Of a stretch of 6,404 nt of DNA, positions 1 through 6,295 are shown piece after piece; the stretch's first letter is position 1; every line of letters starts with the position of its first letter. Source of the stretch: JBEEMU01 sp043778315. Its GTDB lineage: Bacteria; Bacteroidota; Bacteroidia; Chitinophagales; Saprospiraceae. The stretch covers positions 1-6,404 of the forward strand of contig JAYWGJ010000213.1 of assembly GCA_043778315.1 (NCBI GenBank), in the 5' to 3' direction. The position numbers were made by a program, and so were the translations under genes. The notes beneath the pieces are model-generated. The model made no database searches, was not told the origin of the DNA, and saw only the letters and a program-made list of their open reading frames with translations.

Positions 1-185
1 CGGATTTGCCGTATTTCTTGTTGTAAGGTTTGTATTTCGCGTATTTTTCGTTCAGAATAGTGGGTATTTGAAATATATATCATTGCCAATACGCCCAAAA
101 AGAAGACGAAGCCGAGGTTGTCGAGCAACCACGATTCGGAGTAGGAGGACGCATTCGCGAAATGTCTGTTAAATTGTAATGCCAC
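1..185 (-). CDS. ftsL: FtsL-like cell division protein, N-terminal part (cut by window edge)
   Basis: The 61 visible codons give a short polar N-terminus, one membrane segment (about residues 20-38, with FVFFLGVLAMIYIS), then a charged heptad-like stretch (SERKIREIQTLQQEIRQI) that starts a coiled coil. This layout and the I-Y-I-x-N-x-H-Y-x-E motif after the membrane segment are typical of Bacteroidota FtsL-like proteins. FtsL is a bitopic inner-membrane protein of the divisome that works with FtsB/FtsQ and the transpeptidase FtsI. The place in the dcw cluster downstream of rsmH supports the call. The frame has no ATG ahead of the membrane segment. I chose GTG at 183-185, which is 21 bp after the preceding stop; no Shine-Dalgarno is visible. 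The frame stays open back to that stop (it is the same frame as the upstream protease gene), so the exact start is uncertain. The C-terminal half lies outside the window. Confidence 0.72.
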   Translation of the reverse strand, partial: MALQFNRHFANASSYSESWLLDNLGFVFFLGVLAMIYISNTHYSERKIREIQTLQQEIRQI

Positions 186-206
186 TTTATTATTAGTAAA
201 GAAATT

Positions 207-3200
207 TTATTTTTGAATAACTAATTTTCGTATCGTTTGCTTGTTATTAGTACTTAATCGCACTAAATAAATCCCTGCGGGCAGGTCGGTAGTATTGATT
301 TCTGTGACATCATTATTCACCATTATACTATACAATATACGTCCGTTGAGGTCTAAAATATGAATTTGAGTAGCATCGTCGTAGGTCGTTGTTTTTACCG
401 TTACGCTGTTTTGCGCAGGGTTAGGATATATAGCAAATTGGATATTTTCAGGGATATTTTCGGTTTCGTTATCCGCTTCATTATTGCTGCCATTATTGGC
501 TAATCTTTTTCCTCCACCGATAGTAGTACCTGCGGGCAAACAACTTTGTGTAGTAGGGTTTTGTTTGATAGCAATACCAGAATACAAAGTATCCATAAGC
601 TCCGCACCTGCCGCATTGCGATAGATTAATCGCACCCGAAACGTAGTAGCGGTACCCGCCGCGTCACCAATATTTGTTCGTATAAAACAATTGATACTAT
701 CGGTTACTTGACCGCCCGTAGCCAATTTTTTTCTACCCAAAATATTACTCAATGTATTGGTGCTAAACACACCCGTTGCGCTCGATACCTGCACTTTTAC
801 GCTATCGCAAACGCTACTCGTACAAGTCGCTATTGTTCCCATAATAGTATATTGTAAACGAAAATTTCTGTCGGCACAAAACGTGTACACTGATTTGTAG
901 GACGGTGCTTGATAGAGCGCGTTTATTTTGGGTGCAACGGTATAGCAATTGGAAATATAATGAAAAGGTTTTCTATCTTCGCCCGTACCGCAAGTGCCTG
1001 CATTGAACTTATAAATTATTTCATATTTGCCCGCAGGCAGTGTGTCAGCGAGCGCGAAAGGCGAGGTAGTGACTATCCCACCTATCACATTGGTTTTGGT
1101 ATTGAGCAAAGTAAACGTACCGCCTGCCTGCAAAGCTACGGGTGTAGGCGATAAAATAACAGGATTAGTAGTTTGCGTAGGTTTGCAGCGAATAGCGACG
1201 GGTTTTAGTACCGTTTGGTCGATACTCATAAATGTGCGTATTTCCTGCTCGGGGATAGCACCTATCGGGCAGCTATTGTATGACGCTAAACTTTTTATTT
1301 TGTAATAATCAGGGTTGAAGGTATTGGTATATTTTACCAATAAATTGGGCGTACCCTGCCCTACCATTTGATTAGGTACATCGGCAAACTCCACGAATGT
1401 ACTAGTAGGCGAGCTTTTAGTCTGCCACGCATAGCTACCGCCCGCTAAGGCTGCGCCATTGCGGGTAAAGTTGGTATTGATACTCGTCCACTTATTCAAG
1501 CCACAAATAGTGGTGTTGCTTGGCGCAAGGGCAAAACGTATGCCGACGGTGTCGATGCTTTTACCAAAAGTCGTTATATCTGTATTTGCCCATACGGTTT
1601 GTTTACTTAAAGCCAATATTTCCTTTACTCCTTTAAGGCTATGTCCGCCGCCCGTAGTGAGCGTTCTTCTGTTTGCTGCCGTAGTTCCCGCCGCCTGTGC
1701 TGACCAGTACATCAATTCTGTATCAGTTGAAGGAGTGGCATCGTTATGATTTTCATCTATACAATGACCCAAATTTAAGCCGTGTCCAATTTCGTGTGAT
1801 ATACTTTGATAAAAATCTTTTTTTGTTAAATTACAAGCTGCTGTACTGTTGTAGCTATAGCTACTATCGGGTTGAAGTAGAGGATAATCCACTTGAAAAT
1901 AACCATTATTGACATAAGTAGGATTAATTCTGATATCGAAGCCAGTTGTATATAGTTTCTCCGAGAAAGGTACAGTGAACGACGTGGAGGAATAGTTTTT
2001 AGGAGATGTTTCCATTATAACGGAACAGTTGGTACACCCAGCGGGAGCGGTTACTGCCTCCACCTTTATAATGCACTCGTAAGGGTGAGTTAAGTAGGAA
2101 ACCAAATTAACGCTATCTATTTGCAAAATCTCATACCCGAGCTTTCTATTCCACGCCTTCGCTGCCTCCCATATACTTCTGCGCATAGCAAGACTAGTGA
2201 CGCTCGTGTGGCAGCGCAACGGGTATTGACGGCGACAATCTTTATTAACAAATAGGCTGCGCTTTTTGGTTAATGCACCATTCGTATAGGTAGGATAGTT
2301 TGCTGCTGCATACTCTATATGGAGTTTCTTATTGGTGATAACTGTAGTATTAGAAATATCTTTTTTTATAACTTTAACAAGACCAGACCCTGCACAACCT
2401 TTTTTCATAGTGGTATCTTGAAAATAACGCGATGGTACTATTACCTTTATAGAATCATCAGCCCATGTAACGATATCGATGCTATCAATGGTTTTGGCGT
2501 AAAGAGGCGTAGTATTAGATTCCGCCAAATCAGCATCTCTAAATTGTATATTACCTTTCAACGCACCAAAGTAGTTGCTGCACGGTGCGCCATTATAGTA
2601 GGGTTTGAGGGTAATAGCCTCTCCCGTTCCTGCGCGTGTGGTTTTTGGCGTAAAAACTATAGAGTCAGGGTTAGGTGGACAAACAGGGCAAAGTTGCAGG
2701 TTAGTAATGGGGATTCTGAATAGTGGTTGGGTGAACGTAAATTGATTAACGTTCGCATAACTATTAGGGTTGCCACCTATTTCATGATATTGCCCAGTCG
2801 CTATCTTAAACTTATACCCCGAAGTACTACCACATGCTGTTATTGCAATTTTATGGTGTAGAATAACTTGGTCAGTTGTGGTCAATGAAAATAAATTGCC
2901 TGTTGTTGAACTAACCTCTCCAATACCTAAGCCAAGGCTATCTACTGTTGCCCCATATGTCGATATACTAGAATGATATCGAGTAGGGTCAATATTTGGT
3001 CCAAGCGTAACAAAACATTTATTAAAAACAGTACTAAATAAACTAGGGTTGTATTTCATAGAAATATTTATAAATCCTATATAAACAGCCCTATTGCTAC
3101 GCGCTAATATATCAAATTCCAAATACCTTACCCCGTTACTAACGGTTGTCTGTTCGTTTGCCGTGCTTAATGCAATATTAGTAGGTAATGCCATACGCAT

Positions 3201-3851
3201 ACCGACGCGCTTACCTTTCTTATTAAACACACGAACGGGAACTTTGGTATTAGACAGGCTGGATTTACTATTCTTTTGTTTCTTAATTAGTTGAAAAATC
3301 ACATTACGAAAAGCTATCTCATTATCATACACTTCATAAAATCTAAATATTTGTCGTCCGATACGCCCGTCAGGTTCAACATCGGGATACGCCGTATAAG
3401 GTGCATCTTCATTAAAAAATTGAAACACCCGACTACTGCCTTTGAGGTATCGCGGCAGCGCACTCGGTTTAAAGAAAAAATATTGCTGCACCGCGTCACC
3501 ACGAGAAACGATTGGTGGACTCGGGTTGTGCATCGGGCAGTCCATACTTCTATCCGCCCGAAAACTACAGCCCGTATTATTCTGATACTCGACGGTATCG
3601 CCTACTGCCAAATTACCTTTAAACACCTCCGTAACTAATATTTGTTCTACTACCCACGCTTCGGTTTTATTCACCCGCGCCGCGCCTTGTCTCAAAATAC
3701 GTCCTTTAAATACAAAAGGCGCGTCGCGGATTACTCGTTCGCCCTCTCGGTGCCAATACATAGAGTCGTGAGACGGTGTCTCTAATTGTTGGGCATTCGT
3801 TCTATCTACTATAGATACAAGTGTTAAAATTAAGACTAAGATTTTTTTCAT
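207..3851 (-). CDS. Secreted metzincin-type zinc metalloprotease with T9SS C-terminal sorting domain
   Basis: A 1214-residue exported protein. Residues 1-20 form a Sec signal peptide (MKKILVLILT..., likely cleaved after TNA). Residues ~35-231 form an N-terminal domain (GERVIRDAPFVFKGRIL..., with C95 and C105) shared with the small gene next door. Residues ~240-385 resemble a cohesin-like beta domain (YLEFDILA). Residues ~396-500 look like an IPT/TIG Ig-like domain. The catalytic region starts near 555 (SIWEAAKAWNRKLGYEI) and holds HEIGHGLNLGH at 686-696 (HExxHxxGxxH: H686, H690 and H696 as zinc ligands, E687 as catalytic base), with a probable Met-turn at M714 (ELMYW). This indicates a matrixin-like metzincin. 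Residues 750-1130 are beta-rich and cysteine-containing, with no family I can name. Residues 1138-1214 are a T9SS type A sorting domain (YPNPAQNSV, LPAGIYLVRL, KLVIQK end). It should be exported by Sec and then taken across the outer membrane by T9SS. The substrate is unknown. The start is ATG 36 bp after the upstream stop, supported by the signal peptide. Confidence 0.9.
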   Translation of the reverse strand: MKKILVLILTLVSIVDRTNAQQLETPSHDSMYWHREGERVIRDAPFVFKGRILRQGAARVNKTEAWVVEQILVTEVFKGNLAVGDTVEYQNNTGCSFRADRSMDCPMHNPSPPIVSRGDAVQQYFFFKPSALPRYLKGSSRVFQFFNEDAPYTAYPDVEPDGRIGRQIFRFYEVYDNEIAFRNVIFQLIKKQKNSKSSLSNTKVPVRVFNKKGKRVGMRMALPTNIALSTANEQTTVSNGVRYLEFDILARSNRAVYIGFINISMKYNPSLFSTVFNKCFVTLGPNIDPTRYHSSISTYGATVDSLGLGIGEVSSTTGNLFSLTTTDQVILHHKIAITACGSTSGYKFKIATGQYHEIGGNPNSYANVNQFTFTQPLFRIPITNLQLCPVCPPNPDSIVFTPKTTRAGTGEAITLKPYYNGAPCSNYFGALKGNIQFRDADLAESNTTPLYAKTIDSIDIVTWADDSIKVIVPSRYFQDTTMKKGCAGSGLVKVIKKDISNTTVITNKKLHIEYAAANYPTYTNGALTKKRSLFVNKDCRRQYPLRCHTSVTSLAMRRSIWEAAKAWNRKLGYEILQIDSVNLVSYLTHPYECIIKVEAVTAPAGCTNCSVIMETSPKNYSSTSFTVPFSEKLYTTGFDIRINPTYVNNGYFQVDYPLLQPDSSYSYNSTAACNLTKKDFYQSISHEIGHGLNLGHCIDENHNDATPSTDTELMYWSAQAAGTTAANRRTLTTGGGHSLKGVKEILALSKQTVWANTDITTFGKSIDTVGIRFALAPSNTTICGLNKWTSINTNFTRNGAALAGGSYAWQTKSSPTSTFVEFADVPNQMVGQGTPNLLVKYTNTFNPDYYKIKSLASYNSCPIGAIPEQEIRTFMSIDQTVLKPVAIRCKPTQTTNPVILSPTPVALQAGGTFTLLNTKTNVIGGIVTTSPFALADTLPAGKYEIIYKFNAGTCGTGEDRKPFHYISNCYTVAPKINALYQAPSYKSVYTFCADRNFRLQYTIMGTIATCTSSVCDSVKVQVSSATGVFSTNTLSNILGRKKLATGGQVTDSINCFIRTNIGDAAGTATTFRVRLIYRNAAGAELMDTLYSGIAIKQNPTTQSCLPAGTTIGGGKRLANNGSNNEADNETENIPENIQFAIYPNPAQNSVTVKTTTYDDATQIHILDLNGRILYSIMVNNDVTEINTTDLPAGIYLVRLSTNNKQTIRKLVIQK
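3157..3227 (-). repeat. Direct repeat II, copy in the protease gene
   Basis: These 71 bp match 3892-3962 with three differences (offset 735 bp). They code for protease residues ~209-231 (GKRVGMRMALPTNIALSTA). Repeats I and II flank a stretch of about 160 bp that differs between the two genes. Confidence 0.9.
3388..3788 (-). repeat. Direct repeat I, copy in the protease gene
   Basis: These 401 bp match 4120-4520 without gaps at an offset of 732 bp. By hand count about 28 positions differ (~93% identity), many of them C/T or A/G. The repeat covers codons from just after the signal peptide to about residue 155 of the protease. Identity is highest in the middle (a 60-bp block at 3481-3540 differs at one base) and falls at the signal peptide side. 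Confidence 0.93.
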
Positions 3852-3887
3852 GGTACTGGAGTTTATTGGTTTAGTTTTGGGTTTAGG

Positions 3888-4571
3888 TTATTTTGCCGTG
3901 CTTAATGCAATATTGGTAGGTAACGCCATACGCATACCGACGCGCTTACCTTTTTTATTAAAAATATTAGTTTTTGTCTTTTTACCTACTGAACCTTTTA
4001 CTGTCTTCTTCGAAACCGAAGATGTTAGAATGATTAGATTTTTTATAAACGTCTCTTTCTCTTCATACCCTGCATAAAAGTGAATATACTCGTCGTTTTT
4101 ATATGGTGGAGTTTCATGGTATGCCGTGTAAGGCGCATCTTCATTGAAAAACTGAAACACGCGACTACTTCCTTTGAGGTATCGCGGCAACGCACTCGGT
4201 TTAAAGAAAAAATATTGCTGCACCGCGTCACCACGAGAAACGATTGGTGGACTCGGGTTGTGCATCGGGCAATCCATACTTCTATCCGCTCTGAAACTAC
4301 AGCCTGTATTATTCTGATACTCGACGGTATCGCCTACTGCCAAATTACCTTTAAACACCTCCGTAACTATTATTTGTTCTACTACCCACGCTTCGGTTTT
4401 GTTCACTCGCGCCGCGCCTTGTCTCAAAATACGTCCTTTAAATACAAACGGCGCGTTGCGGATTACTCGTTCGCCTTCTTTGTGCCAATATATAGAGTCG
4501 TGCAACAGTGTTTCCACTTGCGCAGTTGCGGTATTTGTAAATAAGATTAAATAAAATAAGATTTTTTTCAT
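3888..4571 (-). CDS. Short secreted paralogue of the protease N-terminal domain, no protease or sorting domain
   Basis: A 227-residue exported protein of unknown function. I chose ATG at 4569-4571 because it gives a clean Sec signal peptide (MKKILFYLILFTNTATA|Q) that lines up with the start of the neighbouring protease; an ATG 21 bp further upstream would add seven polar residues. Residues ~40-151 are almost identical to protease residues 44-155, including both cysteines (C91 and C101 here). Residues 152-203 differ strongly, and residues 205-226 are identical again (ending RMALPTNIALSTA). The protein then stops after one lysine, exactly where the protease continues into its cohesin-like domain. 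It has no HExxH and no T9SS sorting domain, so if made it is probably periplasmic or released by another route. It may be a truncated duplicate, a donor copy for recombination, or a working stand-alone N-domain (for example a chaperone or inhibitor of the protease). The reading frame is intact, which argues against old decay. Confidence 0.75.
   Translation of the reverse strand: MKKILFYLILFTNTATAQVETLLHDSIYWHKEGERVIRNAPFVFKGRILRQGAARVNKTEAWVVEQIIVTEVFKGNLAVGDTVEYQNNTGCSFRADRSMDCPMHNPSPPIVSRGDAVQQYFFFKPSALPRYLKGSSRVFQFFNEDAPYTAYHETPPYKNDEYIHFYAGYEEKETFIKNLIILTSSVSKKTVKGSVGKKTKTNIFNKKGKRVGMRMALPTNIALSTAK
3892..3962 (-). repeat. Direct repeat II, copy at the 3' end of the short paralogue
   Basis: Partner of 3157-3227. 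Homology to the protease gene stops at 3892, and the paralogue's TAA stop lies at 3888-3890, so the end of homology and the end of the gene practically coincide. Confidence 0.9.
4120..4520 (-). repeat. Direct repeat I, copy in the short paralogue
   Basis: Partner of 3388-3788, same orientation, no gaps. It covers most of the mature N-terminal domain of the short protein. The signal peptides on one side and the next ~160 bp on the other side do not align apart from the shared ATGAAAAAAATCTTA start. Confidence 0.93.
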
Positions 4572-4585
4572 GCCAATTTTTTGGC
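4572..4585 (-). other. Small palindrome just before the short paralogue start
   Basis: GCCAA-TTTT-TTGGC is a perfect 5-bp inverted repeat with a 4-base loop that touches the chosen ATG. In the RNA it would form a weak hairpin right before the start codon. It is not a convincing terminator because no U-run follows on the minus strand. It may be chance, or may tune translation. Confidence 0.3.
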
Positions 4586-4610
4586 TACACATTATATATT
4601 ATAATCCAAA

Positions 4611-5504
4611 TCAAATCCGTTCCGCTACCCTCAATTTTGCGCTCCTTGCACGCGGGTTTTGCTTCGTTTCGGCGTAACTCGCCTCTATCGGTTTTTTGGT
4701 AATCAATTTGAACGGGCGACTTATCGCGCCAAATTCGTCGCGGAGCGGCTCGTCGGTAAACGCCGCGTGCTTCATAAAATTCTTCACGGGTCGGTCTTCC
4801 AACGAATGGTACGACATCACTACTAATCGCCCTTCGGGCTTCAAAACCTGCACCGCGTCAGTCAAAAAGTCTTGCAACGCGCCTATTTCGTCGTTCACTT
4901 CTATCCGTAAGGCTTGAAAAAGTTGCGCCAAGTACTTAGGGCGAATGCCCCAAATCATGGGTTCTATCAAACCCACAAAGTCATCAATCGTTCGTATTGG
5001 TCGCGTTTCGCGGAGCTGTACGATGTGCTGCGTAAGCGTTTTAGCATTGCGCACCTCGCCGTATTCGCTCAGTATTTGTTGCAGGCGTTCGGGCGAATAA
5101 GTGTTGATAATATCAGCCGCCGTCAGCTTGCTTTCGCTGTTCATACGCATATCTAATCGAGCGTCGAAGCGGAACGAAAAGCCGCGTTCGGGTACGTCTA
5201 TCTGATGCGACGAAATCCCCAAATCCGCCAAAATACCATCTACTTGCCTGATGCCTTCGGCGCGTAAGCAGCGTTTTAAGTGTCTGAAATTATTGTGTAT
5301 CAAAGTAAAACGCGGGTCGTCGAGGCTGTTTTGCAGCGCGTCGTCGTCTTGGTCAAACGCCAATAACCGACCGTTTTCGTTCAGTTTCGTTAGTATTTCG
5401 CGGCTATGCCCGCCGCCGCCGAAGGTCACATCTATATATATGCCGTCGGGTTTGAGGTTCAAACCTTCCATACATTCGGGCAGCAAAACGGGTATGTGGT
5501 ACAT
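4611..5504 (-). CDS. rsmH: 16S rRNA (cytosine(1402)-N4)-methyltransferase RsmH (MraW)
   Basis: A complete 297-residue enzyme, the normal family size. It uses S-adenosylmethionine to methylate N4 of C1402 in the 16S rRNA, near the ribosomal P site. Motifs, numbered from the chosen start: YHIPVLLPE at the N-terminus, the SAM-binding loop DVTFGGGGHSREIL (25-38), FDQDDDAL (50-57), ILADLGISSHQID (91-103), RGFSFRFDARLDMRM (107-121), FQALRIEVNDE (196-206), MSYHSLEDRPVKNF (230-243) and the C-terminal NPRARSAKLRVAER. I chose ATG at 5502-5504, since homologues begin with M-Y-H-x-P-V-L-L; the only longer reading starts at TTG inside the repeat region. The leader is a run of A with one T, usual for Bacteroidota. 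The gene follows mraZ as expected, but with a 281-bp spacer instead of the short gap usual in this cluster. GC content is visibly higher than in the secreted pair downstream. Confidence 0.97.
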   Translation of the reverse strand: MYHIPVLLPECMEGLNLKPDGIYIDVTFGGGGHSREILTKLNENGRLLAFDQDDDALQNSLDDPRFTLIHNNFRHLKRCLRAEGIRQVDGILADLGISSHQIDVPERGFSFRFDARLDMRMNSESKLTAADIINTYSPERLQQILSEYGEVRNAKTLTQHIVQLRETRPIRTIDDFVGLIEPMIWGIRPKYLAQLFQALRIEVNDEIGALQDFLTDAVQVLKPEGRLVVMSYHSLEDRPVKNFMKHAAFTDEPLRDEFGAISRPFKLITKKPIEASYAETKQNPRARSAKLRVAERI

Positions 5505-5532
5505 TTTTTTATTTTTTTTGACTGTAAACAAG

Positions 5533-5621
5533 AAGCTGTGAGCTGTAAACTTTTTGACCGTTATTGAGGCAAAACTTTAAGCGATAAGCTAAAAACTAAA
5601 AACTTTGATGCTCGCGAAGGT
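5533..5621 (+). repeat. 89-bp direct repeat, unit 1
   Basis: Runs from AAGCTGTGAGCTGTAAAC to GATGCTCGCGAAGGT. It differs from unit 2 at about seven positions, plus two compensating single-base length changes in T-runs. Contains the doublet AAAAACTAAAAACT. Confidence 0.9.
5541..5564 (+). repeat. Outer inverted repeat, left arm
   Basis: These 24 bases match the reverse complement of 5763-5786 with one difference (23 of 24). The core is CTTTTTGACCGTTAT, with an AGCTGTAA word at its outer end. A third copy in the same direction, one base shorter, lies at 5648-5670 in repeat unit 2. Confidence 0.88.
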
Positions 5622-5639
5622 TATTTTACTGTAAGCGAT

Positions 5640-5728
5640 AAGCTGTGAGCCGTAAACTTTTGACCGTTATTGAGGCAAAACTGGAAGCGAGAAGCTAAAA
5701 ACTAAAAACTTTTGATGCTCGCGAAGGT
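5640..5728 (+). repeat. 89-bp direct repeat, unit 2
   Basis: Second copy, 107 bp downstream of unit 1, with an 18-bp spacer between them. It starts AAGCTGTGAGCCGTAAAC and ends GATGCTCGCGAAGGT. Confidence 0.9.
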
Positions 5729-5738
5729 CAAAAAGTTT
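5706..5738. other. Hairpin at the end of repeat unit 2
   Basis: AAACTTTTGA (5706-5715) pairs with TCAAAAAGTTT (5728-5738) with one bulged base, around a 12-base loop that contains TCGCGA. In the mraZ-rsmH transcript this could fold as a stem-loop. No U-run follows, so I do not call it a terminator; it could affect RNA stability or processing between the two genes. Confidence 0.5.
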
Positions 5739-5762
5739 ATTGCTTACAGCTTCGGACATAAT

Positions 5763-5786
5763 ATAACGGTCAAAAAGCTTACAGCT
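5763..5786 (-). repeat. Outer inverted repeat, right arm, touching the mraZ stop
   Basis: Reverse-complement partner of 5541-5564. Its last base is the final A of the mraZ TAA stop codon (5786-5788), so the repeat module begins right at the end of the mraZ coding region. Confidence 0.88.
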
Positions 5787-6232
5787 TAAGATTTACCCAT
5801 CACCGCTTCCGCTAAGGCTGCAAAATTTTCGGGTTCGGCGTTCATTACTTTATCGTATTCGGCTTTCGCCCAAATCTCAATCTTATCAAAATAAGCGAAC
5901 AGCACCAAATCAGTCCCTATGCCTGCGTACTCGAGTAGCGGTTTAGGTAGCAAAACGCGCTCCGCGCCGTCGAGTTCTACTTCGCTTGCGCCGCGATGAA
6001 AATACCGCACAAACTCCCGATTTTGCACCACAAACTGGTTTAATTGGCTCAATTGCTCGGTAATCACGTCCCATTGCGCTTTGGGGTAAAGAATTAAGTG
6101 CTTTTCGAAGCCGCGATTGATGACAAAAGAAGCCGCCGCCGCCGACCCTAACTGACGCATCAGTTGGCTCGGTAGTCGGACGCGACCCTTCGCATCTATT
6201 TTGACCTCAAATTCACCTAAAAACTTGTTCAC
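5786..6232 (-). CDS. mraZ: Transcriptional regulator MraZ
   Basis: A complete 148-residue MraZ, the usual length. MraZ is a DNA-binding protein of the AbrB/SpoVT fold that forms ring-shaped oligomers and controls its own dcw operon by binding repeats upstream of mraZ. Two swapped-hairpin domains are visible. The first starts FLGEFEVKIDAKGRVRLPSQL (split: FLGEF, then the DAKGR core at residues 13-17). The second is around residues 77-120, with ELDGAERVLLPKPLLEYAGI. The second loop reads D-G-A-E-R-V-L-L-P, so the glycine usually found before the arginine is replaced by E. The start is GTG at 6230-6232: the frame meets a stop (TAG at 6251-6253) with no ATG between, and the protein then begins MNKFLGEF as in homologues. 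There is no Shine-Dalgarno. The gene is followed by a repeat-rich spacer and rsmH. Confidence 0.95.
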   Translation of the reverse strand: MNKFLGEFEVKIDAKGRVRLPSQLMRQLGSAAAASFVINRGFEKHLILYPKAQWDVITEQLSQLNQFVVQNREFVRYFHRGASEVELDGAERVLLPKPLLEYAGIGTDLVLFAYFDKIEIWAKAEYDKVMNAEPENFAALAEAVMGKS

Positions 6233-6282
6233 GGAGGAATATTGTAAGTACTACTATATATAGCATTAAATTGAGGTCAAAA
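6199..6282. repeat. 12-bp inverted repeat around the mraZ start
   Basis: TTTTGACCTCAA at 6199-6210 (inside mraZ codons 8-11) and its exact reverse complement TTGAGGTCAAAA at 6271-6282 (over the tentative -35) face each other across 60 bp that contain the mraZ start codon and the possible -10. It could be a second operator for a dimeric regulator or a chance match. Confidence 0.6.
6253..6280 (-). promoter_or_regulatory. Possible mraZ operon promoter
   Basis: On the minus strand TTGACC (6275-6280) is followed after 16 bp by TATAGT (6253-6258), 20 bp before the mraZ GTG. The upstream TTTG (within TTTTGACC) would also fit a Bacteroidota -33 element, but there is no good TAnnTTTG at -7. The position between MraZ boxes and the gene is what makes it plausible. 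Confidence 0.4.
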
Positions 6283-6295
6283 GTAGTTTAATTTT

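Larger units (their letters stand above)
5505..5785. repeat. mraZ-rsmH spacer: repeat-rich noncoding module
   Basis: This 281-bp spacer holds two 89-bp direct repeats (5533-5621 and 5640-5728; 107-bp period), an outer inverted repeat (5541-5564 with 5763-5786), an inner hairpin (5706-5738) and many variants of the word AAGCTGTAAGC / AGCTGTGAGC. I see no gene in it. It resembles a short non-autonomous mobile element or a REP/MITE-like intergenic repeat, but no transposase is nearby and I cannot see whether it recurs in the genome. Confidence 0.75.

Noticed and set aside
186..209. Read-through fusion of the protease to FtsL
   Set aside because: They share a frame, but the protease already ends with a normal T9SS sorting domain and a TAA stop with no recoding signal; the shared frame is most likely chance.
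2319..2723. 134-codon open frame on the plus strand
   Set aside because: It lies wholly inside the protease gene on the other strand and shows no family motif or leader; an antisense shadow.
4043..4234. Pair of similar minus-strand frames (also 3314-3502) starting MVTRCSNIFSLNRVRC
   Set aside because: These are another reading frame of the duplicated DNA inside the two real genes; the likeness is explained by the repeat.
4080..4544. 154-codon plus-strand frame, with a similar one at 3291-3638
   Set aside because: Both are the antisense of the same duplicated N-domain, so their similarity to each other only reflects the direct repeat.
3852..4610. Insertion sequence carrying the paralogue pair
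   Set aside because: No transposase, no terminal inverted repeats and no target-site duplication are visible at the edges of the insert.
5505..5785. CRISPR array in the mraZ-rsmH spacer
   Set aside because: Only two copies, 89 bp each with an 18-bp gap, and no cas genes; this does not fit the repeat-spacer pattern.
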